DNA from: a virus
IMG/VR virus record: IMGVR_UViG_3300042914_001259
Location: 1 to 23,604 of that record
Length of the DNA: 23,604 nucleotides
Reading direction: 5' to 3' (one strand)
The number at the start of each line of letters is the position of its first letter. Position 1 is the stretch's first letter. The notes beneath the pieces were generated by a model. It saw only the letters and a list, made by a program, of their open reading frames with translations. It was not told where the DNA came from and did no database searches. Of this stretch, positions 8,088 to 14,447 are shown one piece after another. The position numbers and the translations under genes are program-made.

Positions 8088-8240
8088 ATGACCCTGCTTT
8101 CTAATGATTCTGTAGTTGTGATTGGTTCCTGCCCACGATGCGATTGGCCAGTGACGCACAAGGTGCTGATGCTCGGTGTGTGCTCCCGATGCGGCCGCCA
8201 CCTTCCCCATCAGCTGCCAGCAGGCAGATCCCAGCGATAG
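8088..8240 (+). CDS. 50-residue zinc-ribbon protein
   Basis: An ATG-started frame of 50 residues ending in TAG at 8238. It contains two CxxC knuckles, SCPRCDW (Cys15, Cys18) and VCSRCGRHLP (Cys32, Cys35), separated by 13 residues, which is the layout of a small zinc ribbon. The short N-terminus is acidic to neutral and the tail is basic and proline-rich (HLPHQLPAGRSQR). The ribosome-binding site is poor; a TAGGCT element at 8072-8077 could be a -10 giving a nearly leaderless transcript. It lies alone between the phosphoesterase and the repeat array. Chance alone could give a frame of this length, but the paired CxxC spacing is hard to get by accident. Possible roles are nucleic-acid or protein binding, perhaps at the adjacent repeats. 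Confidence 0.6.
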   Translation: MTLLSNDSVVVIGSCPRCDWPVTHKVLMLGVCSRCGRHLPHQLPAGRSQR

Positions 8241-8246
8241 GCACCA

Positions 8247-8336
8247 CCTCCCCTGCAAACTGCGAGGGAGGGTGGCAAGTTGCCCACCAGTCTCCCCCGC
8301 AAGTTGCTAGGGAGCCTCCCCCGCAAATTGCAGGGG
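8247..8336. repeat. Array of four GCAANTTGC dyads
   Basis: Four inverted repeats sit side by side with cores at 8255-8263 (GCAAACTGC), 8275-8283 (GCAAGTTGC), 8299-8307 (GCAAGTTGC) and 8323-8331 (GCAAATTGC). The centres are 20, 24 and 24 bases apart, about two helical turns. Each core is flanked by complementary C-rich and G-rich arms, for example CCTCCC (8247-8252) with GGGAGG (8266-8271), and CTCCC (8292-8296) with GGGAG (8310-8314). Arms differ in detail while the dyad core is kept, the pattern expected of protein-binding sites. Options are an operator cluster, a replication origin, a packaging site or REP-like palindromes. Confidence 0.7.
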
Positions 8337-8343
8337 TCAATAA

Positions 8344-8376
8344 AGAACCGTCTTAGAACCCTCCTAGAACCGTTTA
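8344..8376. repeat. Three tandem 11-base direct repeats
   Basis: AGAACCGTCTT (8344-8354), AGAACCCTCCT (8355-8365) and AGAACCGTTTA (8366-8376) follow one another with no gap. AGAACC and the T at position 10 of the first and third copies are kept; the first six bases are invariant. An 11-base period places each copy on the same face of the helix. They begin eight bases after the dyad array. Iteron-like or operator-like function is possible. Confidence 0.6.
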
Positions 8377-8605
8377 GCGTTTGCTGGCCCACCTTTGAGG
8401 CGACTCCCCACCAACTACCTGTCCCACGTTCCTGCGACCTTCAGGGCACCAATCAGACGATGCTTGCAGCAGGCTGTGATGCCATGTACCATTTACGCAG
8501 TGTTGCTAGGTCCCCCGCATAGCCAGGGATCTTGATGACCCGCTTCGCCGGTCGCCAACTAGAGATCTGTCATATCAGACAACCACAATCTGGAGAAGTT
8601 GAACC
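8377..8605. other. Non-coding leader before the capsid gene
   Basis: No gene is supported here. Frames through the repeats that continue into this stretch lack ribosome-binding sites and look like repeat-derived peptides. The stretch contains a possible promoter (8464-8492). The rest would be an untranslated leader of roughly 100 bases before the capsid start. GACC/GGTC at 8537-8540 and 8550-8553 could form only a weak stem. Confidence 0.4.
8464..8492 (+). promoter_or_regulatory. Possible promoter for the capsid gene
   Basis: TTGCAG (8464-8469) and TACCAT (8487-8492) are separated by exactly 17 bases. Matches to the sigma-70/SigA consensus are three of six and four of six, so the pair is plausible for an actinobacterial host but not strong. 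It lies in the long gap upstream of the most highly expressed structural gene. Confidence 0.4.
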
Positions 8606-10324
8606 GTGGACCGTGTTACTGAGATTGCTGAAGCCCTTGAGGCTGGAACCCTCACCGACGACGAGATCGGCGCTGCCCGCACCGAACTGGTGACTCTGTT
8701 CGAACAGATTCGCGCCGGCGAGGTCGAAGGCATCGAACCGACTGATGTGGAGCTGCTCGCTCGCATCGTTGAGATCGCTGATCTGCTTGGCGTCGTGGCC
8801 TACCAGCGGCTCGAGGCTGCTGCCGAGGCAGCGATGACCATCGCTGAGTTGGAAGCTCGCCTTTCTGCTGAGGTTGCTGAGCCGGCTGACGGTGAAGCAG
8901 CTGAGCCAGTCGAGGCCGACGATGAGGCTCAGGCAACTACTGATGTTGTGGCCGAGGTCGTCGCTGAGGCTGAGGCAATCATTGAGGAGGCTGCGGCTCC
9001 TGTGGCTGCTGCTGCTCCGCCTCTTGCCAGCATCGCAAAGGCTGCGCCGGTCAAGGCGAACCCGCGTCCTCAGGCTCCTGCGAATTCGTACCGGATCGTC
9101 GGTCAGCATGGCGAAATCTCCGGCATGGGCGACCTTGCTCGTGAAATGGCAAACCTGTGGAACAGTGGCGCAGCTGGCGTCTACGGCAACAAGGTTCGCG
9201 GTGCCCGCATCGTGGCGGATTACCCCGAGGACCGAGTCCTGCCTGAGATGGATGGCTCCACTGTTGAGGGTCGGATCGAGGCAGTCGTTGCTGCCGCGCA
9301 GGATCCGGCGTCGTGGACCGAAAGCATTGTCGCCTCTGGCGGCTGGTGCGCTCCCACCGATGTGGATTACGGCTTGGCTCAGATCTCTGAGGCTGGTCGG
9401 CCCGTCCGCGATTCGCTGCCGGCGTTCCAGGCAACTCGTGGCGGCCTTCGTGTGGCCCAGCCTCGGACCCTCGCTGATATCGATATCACCTACAACGCGA
9501 GCGACGCTGATGCGGCCATCACGGTGTGGGACAACGACACCGACGAGGACCCTGATGGTGCGGTCAAGGGTGTGCAGACCATTGACTGCCCGACTTTCAG
9601 CGAGTACCTCACCTCTGCCATCGTGAAGCGGCTTCGCTTCGGCAACATGGGCGCTCGAGCCTTCCCTGAGAACGTCGCCAACTTCAACGAGCTCGCCTTC
9701 GCAGCGCACGCTCGGGCCGCAGAAACTGTCCTCCTTGACAGCATCAAGGGTGCCAGCACTGCTGTCACAGTCGGTCAGTCTTTCGGGGCATCTCGTGACC
9801 TTATCGAAGCGATCAAGCGTGCTGCTGCTGCGTACCGCAGCCGTCACCGTGCGCCGAACGTGGTGCTTCGTGCGCTGGTTCCTCGGTGGATCACCACGCT
9901 TGGTGACGTCGATCTGGTCCGTTCGCTTGCCAGCGACAGCCGGTTCGTGTCTGATGGTGAGGCTGTGTTCCGGAGCGGACTGGCTGTGGCCGGTGTGAAC
10001 GTGACGTTCTACGACGACACGCCGACGACTGGCACCTCGCAGATTTTCGGTGCTCAGGGCGCTGGCGCTCTGACTGCCTTCCCTGGCACCGTGCAATGGG
10101 GCCTGTACGACGAGGGGCATCACTTGTTCCTTGACGGCGGCACCCTTGATCTCGGGATCGTGCGGGACGCAACCCTCAACAGCACCAACGACTACGAAAC
10201 GTTCGTGGAAACCTTCGAAGGTGTCGCTCACCGAGGCATCGAGTCCCTGTGGATCACCTCCACCGTGTGCCCCGATGGAACCTCGGCAGCTGCCATCGAA
10301 GATGCCGTTGCGTGCGGCTCCTGA
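8606..10324 (+). CDS. Major capsid protein with N-terminal scaffold-like region
   Basis: A 572-residue protein starting at GTG 8606, ten bases after GGAG (8592-8595). Residues 1-155 are acidic, alanine- and glutamate-rich and predicted helical or coiled-coil, ending in a PVKANPRPQAPANS linker: the layout of a HK97-type delta/scaffold domain removed by the maturation protease. The HK97-fold shell part follows from about residue 160 and contains GGWCAPTDVDYGL (245 onward), a motif I know from actinophage major capsid proteins, and RGGLRVAQPRTLADIDITY just after it. The C-terminal part includes DEGHHLFLDGGTLDLGIVRD, consistent with the A domain, and a final Cys-containing stretch. It would form the icosahedral shell around the portal. 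Cleavage near residues 150-160 is inferred. Confidence 0.88.
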   Translation: MDRVTEIAEALEAGTLTDDEIGAARTELVTLFEQIRAGEVEGIEPTDVELLARIVEIADLLGVVAYQRLEAAAEAAMTIAELEARLSAEVAEPADGEAAEPVEADDEAQATTDVVAEVVAEAEAIIEEAAAPVAAAAPPLASIAKAAPVKANPRPQAPANSYRIVGQHGEISGMGDLAREMANLWNSGAAGVYGNKVRGARIVADYPEDRVLPEMDGSTVEGRIEAVVAAAQDPASWTESIVASGGWCAPTDVDYGLAQISEAGRPVRDSLPAFQATRGGLRVAQPRTLADIDITYNASDADAAITVWDNDTDEDPDGAVKGVQTIDCPTFSEYLTSAIVKRLRFGNMGARAFPENVANFNELAFAAHARAAETVLLDSIKGASTAVTVGQSFGASRDLIEAIKRAAAAYRSRHRAPNVVLRALVPRWITTLGDVDLVRSLASDSRFVSDGEAVFRSGLAVAGVNVTFYDDTPTTGTSQIFGAQGAGALTAFPGTVQWGLYDEGHHLFLDGGTLDLGIVRDATLNSTNDYETFVETFEGVAHRGIESLWITSTVCPDGTSAAAIEDAVACGS

Positions 10325-10354
10325 GTCGGCTGACAACAGAGAAAGGCTGGGCTG

Positions 10355-11230
10355 ATGCCTGACCTGTCTTACACGCCAGTTGACCCACCGCTCGTTCAGC
10401 CACCGCGTGTCTCACTGCTCTCCTCTGCGGAGGAGGTCGTTGATGGCACGCGGTGGACGGCTGGCCTTACTTTTGAGCCGTACGGTTGCGGCTACAACGG
10501 TGGCAACACGGTTCTTTGCGCTGATGCCTCAACTGACCCTGAGAACGTCAGCAAGGCTTTCGACTCTGAGCATCGGGTCATTGAGGTTGAGCCGTTCGTC
10601 GCTTTCTATGGCGACTCGTGCTCCTCAGCGACTTTTAGGAGCCGGGACTTTGTTGATCGGGCGACGCGCGTGTTCCTCGCAGCCGAGTCTGCGCTGATCG
10701 CACGCGAGCTTTGGGCCGGCGAAATCGCAGCTGCTGAGGGTTACCCGAATCCGTATTTTGGTGATGGCAACGCTGACGTGATCAGCAACCTTTGGCCGAC
10801 CTCTCCTGGTCTGCACCAGTTGCAGCGGGAGCTGGCCGACCGCATCCCGACGAGGGGCATGATTCACGCCACGCGTGATGTCGTGACTTCGTGGTACGAG
10901 GCTGGCGCTATCCGACGCGAGGGAGCCATCCTGCTGGACGCCTACGACAACATCGTGGTCGCTGACGCTGGTTACCCTGGAACTGGCCCGAATGGCGAGG
11001 CTCGGACAGATACGACCGCTTGGGCTTTCGCAACTGATCTTGTTCAGGTTCGTCGTGACGGGCAGGTTCGTGTCCTACCCGACCCTGGCGATTACGCAGC
11101 AGCGATGGATCGTGACGTCAACCTGATCGAGTGGCGTGCTGAGCGGATCGTGGCCGCGTACTGGTCTGTGTGCGCTCACGTCGCTATCGAGATTGACCTT
11201 TGTGCTGTAGAATGTCCTCTAGGAAGTTGA
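10355..11230 (+). CDS. Cysteine-rich probable virion protein, unknown
   Basis: A 291-residue protein 30 bases after the capsid gene, with AAAGG upstream of ATG 10355. It is rich in cysteine for a phage head protein: CGYNGGNTVLCAD near residue 46, GDSCSS near 89, and VCAHVAIEIDLCAVECPLGS at the C-terminus. The middle holds helices (VDRATRVFLAAESALIARELWAGEIA) and a region with HATRDVVTSWYEAGAIRREG. There is no signal peptide or membrane segment. I do not assign a family. Its place directly after the capsid gene and its size suggest a capsid-associated or decoration protein; a divergent second shell protein is another possibility. The cysteines could form disulphides or bind metal. Confidence 0.6.
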   Translation: MPDLSYTPVDPPLVQPPRVSLLSSAEEVVDGTRWTAGLTFEPYGCGYNGGNTVLCADASTDPENVSKAFDSEHRVIEVEPFVAFYGDSCSSATFRSRDFVDRATRVFLAAESALIARELWAGEIAAAEGYPNPYFGDGNADVISNLWPTSPGLHQLQRELADRIPTRGMIHATRDVVTSWYEAGAIRREGAILLDAYDNIVVADAGYPGTGPNGEARTDTTAWAFATDLVQVRRDGQVRVLPDPGDYAAAMDRDVNLIEWRAERIVAAYWSVCAHVAIEIDLCAVECPLGS

Positions 11231-11239
11231 GGTAGTCAG

Positions 11240-11929
11240 ATGACTGTTTGTCTTGGTTCATTGCAGGTTTGCCGCATCCGTGTGGCGAAACTCACCGCTG
11301 GTGGCGTCCCTGATTATGGCGCTGGCAACGGCTACGTGAGTGACGCCATCATTCAGGCTGACCTGTCTGTGGAGCTGTCCTCCGGTGACGACTTCGAACT
11401 CAAGAACGGTTGCGGCGATATCGCCCAGCAGTACAAGGACTGCGACAAGCCGAAGCGTGTCAACGTGGATATTGAGTTCAGCCAGTTGGACTCTGAACTG
11501 GTTGGCCTTCTGACCAACAGCGACACGTTCTACGACGCCGGCGAGGACGTCACTATCGGTGGGGCGCTCGCCTCTTCGACTGACCCGTGCCCCTACGGTG
11601 TGGCGCTCGAGATGTGGACCAAAGCCTGGAACAGCAACCAGCAGGCGAACGCTTCGCTCATCGGCGGTTCTGCGTCAGACGTGCTGTACTGGCGCTGGTT
11701 CTTCCCGTTCGTGCGTTTCCAGATCGGCAACATGACGCTGCAGAACGACATCCTCCGCATCCCAGTCACCGGGTACGCTCAGGAGAACGACGATATGCCA
11801 GCGTCTGGCCCGTACTTTGACTTCCCGGCTGCTGTGCAGTCCGCTGGTGGTATCACTACGAGCATGGGTTGGTTCCTTGACGACGAGATGCCAGCCGCGC
11901 AGTGCGGTTACATCGAAGTCGGCTCCTGA
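11240..11929 (+). CDS. Probable major tail (tube) protein
   Basis: A 229-residue protein starting at ATG 11240 after GAGG at 11229-11232. It opens with CLGSLQVCRIRVAKLTAGGVPDYGAGNGYVSD and continues with a GDDFELKNGCGD segment and a DCDKPKRVNVDIEFSQLD segment. This pattern of short beta strands with a lysine-asparagine-glycine-cysteine loop is what I associate with actinophage proteins annotated as major tail or structural proteins, and the overall length and beta-rich character fit a tail tube subunit. The gene lies before the head-tail adaptor, whereas tube genes normally follow the tail terminator, so a head decoration or other virion role remains possible. No other tube candidate of this size is visible in the window. 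Confidence 0.55.
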   Translation: MTVCLGSLQVCRIRVAKLTAGGVPDYGAGNGYVSDAIIQADLSVELSSGDDFELKNGCGDIAQQYKDCDKPKRVNVDIEFSQLDSELVGLLTNSDTFYDAGEDVTIGGALASSTDPCPYGVALEMWTKAWNSNQQANASLIGGSASDVLYWRWFFPFVRFQIGNMTLQNDILRIPVTGYAQENDDMPASGPYFDFPAAVQSAGGITTSMGWFLDDEMPAAQCGYIEVGS

Positions 11930-11941
11930 TCGGATCGTGCC

Positions 11942-12748
11942 GTGAGCCTCTTGGCTCCGTGGGTCACCGCTGACGACATTATTGGTGACGATTCGCTCTG
12001 CTCTGCGTGTGTAGCAGTCGACGCCATCTCACCTGAGATTGCTGACGCAGCAGGGCAGCTGGCGTCTGCTGTCCTGTATGAGCTCTCGGGACGCAAGTAT
12101 CCTGGGATTGCTGAGCAGACTGTCCGTCCGGCTGCAAGGCCACGAACTGACCCGCCTCCACCCGACCCGCGAGTCACTGTGGACCGTGTCTTTACTTCGG
12201 TCCCTACCGGTTGGCATGAGTCTTGGGGATGGTATGAGTGGGACGATCCTGACGATCATGCCAGTCGGCGGGCCATCACACTCGGCTTCTACCCGATCGT
12301 TTCGGTCACTCAGGTTGAGTTCGCTGGCACACCGTTAGACCCGTCTGCTTACAGAGTGGAGGAGGCCCGATGGCTGGTCCGGCAGGATGGTGCCTATTGG
12401 CCTTGCCGTCAGGACTGGTGGCGTGCGACTGGTGAGCCTGACACGTGGTCTGTGACGTTCGACTATGGAGTTGAGCCACCGCCTGAGGGTGTCACAGTCG
12501 CTGCGTATTATGCGTGTGAGCTGGCTCGAGGCATGTGCGGGATGGAGTGCAAGTTGCCGGCTCGGACGACGAGCATCACCAGACAGGGTGTTTCTCAGGT
12601 GCTGTTTGACCCGCTTGATCTCATCGCTGATGGGATGGTTGGGTTGCCGATGGTAGATACCTGGGTGAAGGCGGTGAACCCATCTCGTCGCCGTCGGCGT
12701 GCCCGCATCGCGTCTCCTGACGTGCCTAGAAGGGTTCATTATGGCTGA
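11942..12748 (+). CDS. Head-tail adaptor (connector) protein
   Basis: A 268-residue protein starting at GTG 11942. The N-terminal helices (SPEIADAAGQLASAVLYELSGRKYPG) and the later LGFYPIVSVTQVEF segment, WLVRQDGAYWPCRQDWW segment, TWSVTFDYGVEPPPEGVTVA segment and ARGMCGMECKLPARTTSITRQG segment match the recognisable actinophage relatives of the HK97 gp6/SPP1 gp15 adaptor that docks on the portal ring. The C-terminus carries a basic NPSRRRRRAR stretch, which could contact the DNA in the channel. It overlaps the following gene by eight bases, consistent with translational coupling of the neck genes. Confidence 0.8.
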   Translation: MSLLAPWVTADDIIGDDSLCSACVAVDAISPEIADAAGQLASAVLYELSGRKYPGIAEQTVRPAARPRTDPPPPDPRVTVDRVFTSVPTGWHESWGWYEWDDPDDHASRRAITLGFYPIVSVTQVEFAGTPLDPSAYRVEEARWLVRQDGAYWPCRQDWWRATGEPDTWSVTFDYGVEPPPEGVTVAAYYACELARGMCGMECKLPARTTSITRQGVSQVLFDPLDLIADGMVGLPMVDTWVKAVNPSRRRRRARIASPDVPRRVHYG

Positions 12749-13205
12749 CGTTTCCGAGGTCACTGAAAGGCTTCGAGACTACGGCAGGAGACTGTTTGAT
12801 GACGCTCTAGTCGGCATGGAGAAACGCTTGCAGGAGGTTGTACCAGTCGGTGAGCCGGACCCACTTGGGCGACCGAGGACTGGCGATAGGCTGATCGACA
12901 CTTTCTTTCGGCAGGCCACCTTCCCGTTGTTCGACTCGTTCGCTGCGACCATCGGGTATACCGCTCCGCAGGCCACGTTCTCCAATGACCTGATGCCACC
13001 GCACGTGATTCGGCCACGAGGCAAAGGCTACGCTCTCAGGTTCTGGTGGGAGGACGGACCAAACGGTCCTGGTGAGTATCGCTACATGGAAGTCAATCAC
13101 CCTGGCAACGTGAACAGCCGGTCGCTGGGCTGGTGGGATAAGACAGTCACAAACGAGAACTGGTCCATTGAGGTGGATTTGGCAGTCCGAGGGGTGACGT
13201 ACTGA
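12741..13205 (+). CDS. HK97 gp10-like neck/tail completion protein
   Basis: A 154-residue protein; ATG 12741 follows AGAAGGG (12728-12734) and overlaps the adaptor stop. A first helix (VTERLRDYGRRLFDDALVGMEKRLQEVVPV) is followed by GDRLIDTFFRQATFPLFDSFAATIGY and a beta-rich part ending in YRYMEVNHPGN...SLGWW. An N-terminal helix, a short 'G-L-I-D-T-F' strand and the H-P-G segment late in the protein are the general layout of HK97 gp10-like proteins, which complete the neck between adaptor and tail. A head-closure role is equally compatible. The assignment rests on layout and gene order. Confidence 0.6.
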   Translation: MADVSEVTERLRDYGRRLFDDALVGMEKRLQEVVPVGEPDPLGRPRTGDRLIDTFFRQATFPLFDSFAATIGYTAPQATFSNDLMPPHVIRPRGKGYALRFWWEDGPNGPGEYRYMEVNHPGNVNSRSLGWWDKTVTNENWSIEVDLAVRGVTY

Positions 13206-13654
13206 TGGATCTGTATGATCTTGGCAGCTCGGTGCTAGCCGAGTGCGAAGCGTTACTTGCTCAGCCGGTGACTGGTCGACGCCTGCCGCAACGACGCTAT
13301 GTATCGCACGGGCAACCACCAATCGAGGAGTGTGACGGTGTGCTCGTCGTCTGGTTCTCCCAGGTGGAGGTCAGGCAGATCGGGTTGCGTGACGCTGGAA
13401 TCACGAATCGGGTCGTGGCTGTGAACATTGACGTGTGGCGCTGTTGGCCGACCGGTGATACGCAGCCACCGCAGCCGACTGAGCTGTCTGCCGCCTCGTC
13501 AATCGTCGCTGATGATTGTGATCGTTTGACAGCTGGGCTTTCTGCCTGGCTCGTTGAGCGCTGTGGCCCTGTGGAGTGGCGGCCTGCTGTGCCCCTCGGC
13601 CCACAGGGCGGCCTTGCCGGATGGCGGCTTCAGGTTTCGTTGGCGCTTGATTAG
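13205..13654 (+). CDS. Tail terminator protein
   Basis: A 149-residue protein whose ATG shares one base with the upstream stop (TGATG). The pattern LGSSVLAECEALLAQ, ITNRVVAVNIDVWRCWP, a central helix (SAASSIVADDCDRLTAGLSAWLVERC) and a final GLAGWRLQVSLAL strand is characteristic of actinophage tail terminators, which cap the tube as a hexameric ring and join it to the head. Gene order, directly after the gp10-like gene, supports this. Two small hairpins begin at the last base of its stop codon, after which a new promoter and a group of unrelated small genes begin. Confidence 0.7.
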   Translation: MDLYDLGSSVLAECEALLAQPVTGRRLPQRRYVSHGQPPIEECDGVLVVWFSQVEVRQIGLRDAGITNRVVAVNIDVWRCWPTGDTQPPQPTELSAASSIVADDCDRLTAGLSAWLVERCGPVEWRPAVPLGPQGGLAGWRLQVSLALD

Positions 13655-13687
13655 AGGCGATCGGGCCTCCGAGCAACTTTTCTGCTC
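13654..13687 (+). terminator. Two adjacent small hairpins after the tail terminator gene
   Basis: GAGGC (13654-13658) pairs with GCCTC (13665-13669), loop six bases. Immediately after, GAGCA (13671-13675) pairs with TGCTC (13683-13687), loop seven bases and rich in T. Both stems are perfect but only 5 bp, and there is no T-run after them, so termination would be partial. The position, between a stop codon and a good promoter, supports a transcription boundary. Confidence 0.5.
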
Positions 13688-13693
13688 TAATAG

Positions 13694-13722
13694 TTGACGC
13701 CACGTTTCTCGTGTGTTACGAT
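13694..13722 (+). promoter_or_regulatory. Strong SigA-type promoter for the small-gene cassette
   Basis: TTGACG (13694-13699) and TACGAT (13717-13722) are separated by 17 bases, five of six and four of six consensus matches, the best promoter in the window. Transcription should start near 13729-13730. An ATG at 13730 is in frame with the gene below, so a leaderless start is possible in addition to the GTG with a ribosome-binding site at 13766. Confidence 0.7.
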
Positions 13723-13742
13723 GCTCTGCATGGCACAGGGCC

Positions 13743-13757
13743 ACACGACACAAGGAG
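13743..13757 (+). repeat. 15-base leader repeat, copy 1
   Basis: ACACGACACAAGGAG is identical to the sequence at 14012-14026. Each copy includes the AAGGAG ribosome-binding site of the gene that follows, so the unit is a repeated translation-initiation leader. Confidence 0.75.
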
Positions 13758-13765
13758 AGCAGATC

Positions 13766-13993
13766 GTGAGCAGCACCATCATCCCCAACCGGTTGAGCAA
13801 GATGTTTTGCGAGGGATACGGGTACATCGCCGGACTGGCCAACACCGACTCGGCCTTTGCCGACGATCCGCAGGATTGGATGACCTACTACGCCACCGTT
13901 GCTGAGGACGGCCTGCGTCACGGCGATCAGGATCAGGTCAACTTCAGCGCCGGCCAGATGTTGGCGCTTGAGTGGCTGAGCAGCGAGTCTTGA
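13766..13993 (+). CDS. Small cassette protein 1, unknown
   Basis: A 75-residue acidic protein. GTG 13766 has AAGGAG (13752-13757) eight bases upstream; an in-frame ATG at 13730 would add 12 residues if the transcript is leaderless. The sequence (MSSTIIPNRLSKMFCEGYGY, then DDPQDWMTYYATVAEDGLRHGDQDQVNFSAGQMLALEWL) suggests a small globular helical protein, with no membrane segment, signal peptide or known motif. It uses many AAC, ATC, GAC and GCC codons, a different flavour from the GCT/GTT-rich structural genes around it. First gene of the cassette and unrecognised. Small host-takeover or defence-evasion proteins often occupy such positions, but that is speculation. Confidence 0.7.
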   Translation: MSSTIIPNRLSKMFCEGYGYIAGLANTDSAFADDPQDWMTYYATVAEDGLRHGDQDQVNFSAGQMLALEWLSSES

Positions 13994-14011
13994 GCGCAAC
14001 ACAGACAACCG

Positions 14012-14026
14012 ACACGACACAAGGAG
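14012..14026 (+). repeat. 15-base leader repeat, copy 2
   Basis: Identical to 13743-13757 and again ending in the AAGGAG ribosome-binding site, here nine bases... upstream of the ATG at 14035 by eight bases. The match extends over sequence that is not needed for ribosome binding, implying duplication or selection. Confidence 0.75.
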
Positions 14027-14034
14027 CAGTCAAC

Positions 14035-14433
14035 ATGAACACGACCACCAAGATGACCTACCGACGGGCAGCAGAAGCCATCACCGACCTGATCCTCAAC
14101 AGCCCGATCACCAAGCAGGACGACCTGTGGCCGATTGCCGGACTGATCAGCGACTTGGCTTACTGCGAGAACGAGATCATGGACCACGCTAAATGGGTCG
14201 CAGAACGAGCCACCGCAGCAATCAACCGGATCAACTCCAACGATTCGTGCAACTCGCTTGGAGAGATCCAGTCAGCCGGGTCTCGGCTGGACGTGGCGAT
14301 TAGCCGGCGACAGACCTTGCGTGGAGCCATCCAGATGGTGGCTCCGTCACTCGGAATCGACGCTGCGATCCTGATGACCCCTGACCACATCGACTTGCCT
14401 TACCCTGGCGAGTTAGCCAATCACCAACAGTAG
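14035..14433 (+). CDS. Cassette protein 2, helical, unknown
   Basis: A 132-residue protein; ATG 14035 is chosen because AAGGAG (14021-14026) lies eight bases upstream in the repeated leader, although the frame is open further 5'. It looks all-helical: TYRRAAEAITDLILNSPITKQD, DLAYCENEIMDHAKWVAERATAAINRI, and a long SRLDVAISRRQTLRGAIQMVAPSLG region. There is no recognised domain, membrane segment or signal peptide. The first and third regions could form a small helical bundle. Its codon choice matches the neighbouring cassette genes. I cannot assign a function; its company in a self-contained cassette inside the tail operon suggests an accessory rather than virion role. Confidence 0.7.
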   Translation: MNTTTKMTYRRAAEAITDLILNSPITKQDDLWPIAGLISDLAYCENEIMDHAKWVAERATAAINRINSNDSCNSLGEIQSAGSRLDVAISRRQTLRGAIQMVAPSLGIDAAILMTPDHIDLPYPGELANHQQ

Positions 14434-14447
14434 AAGGAGCAAAGACC

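Noticed and set aside
8247-8376. CRISPR array
   Set aside because: Intervals between cores are only 11-15 bases, arms vary, and no long direct repeat or cas gene is present.
7890-8522. Open frames on both strands across the repeat-rich gap, including minus-strand peptides of NLRGRLP type
   Set aside because: They read through the inverted repeats and give repetitive peptides, lack ribosome-binding sites and conflict with the dyad array. Only the 50-residue CxxC frame has a recognisable motif.
8537-8553. Terminator or riboswitch in the capsid leader
   Set aside because: Only four base pairs (GACC/GGTC) form around a nine-base loop and no conserved riboswitch core is visible.
11193-11213. Promoter TTGACC with TAGAAT before the tube-like gene
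   Set aside because: The hexamers are only nine bases apart, far too close for a sigma-70 type promoter, and no alternative -35 lies at the correct distance.
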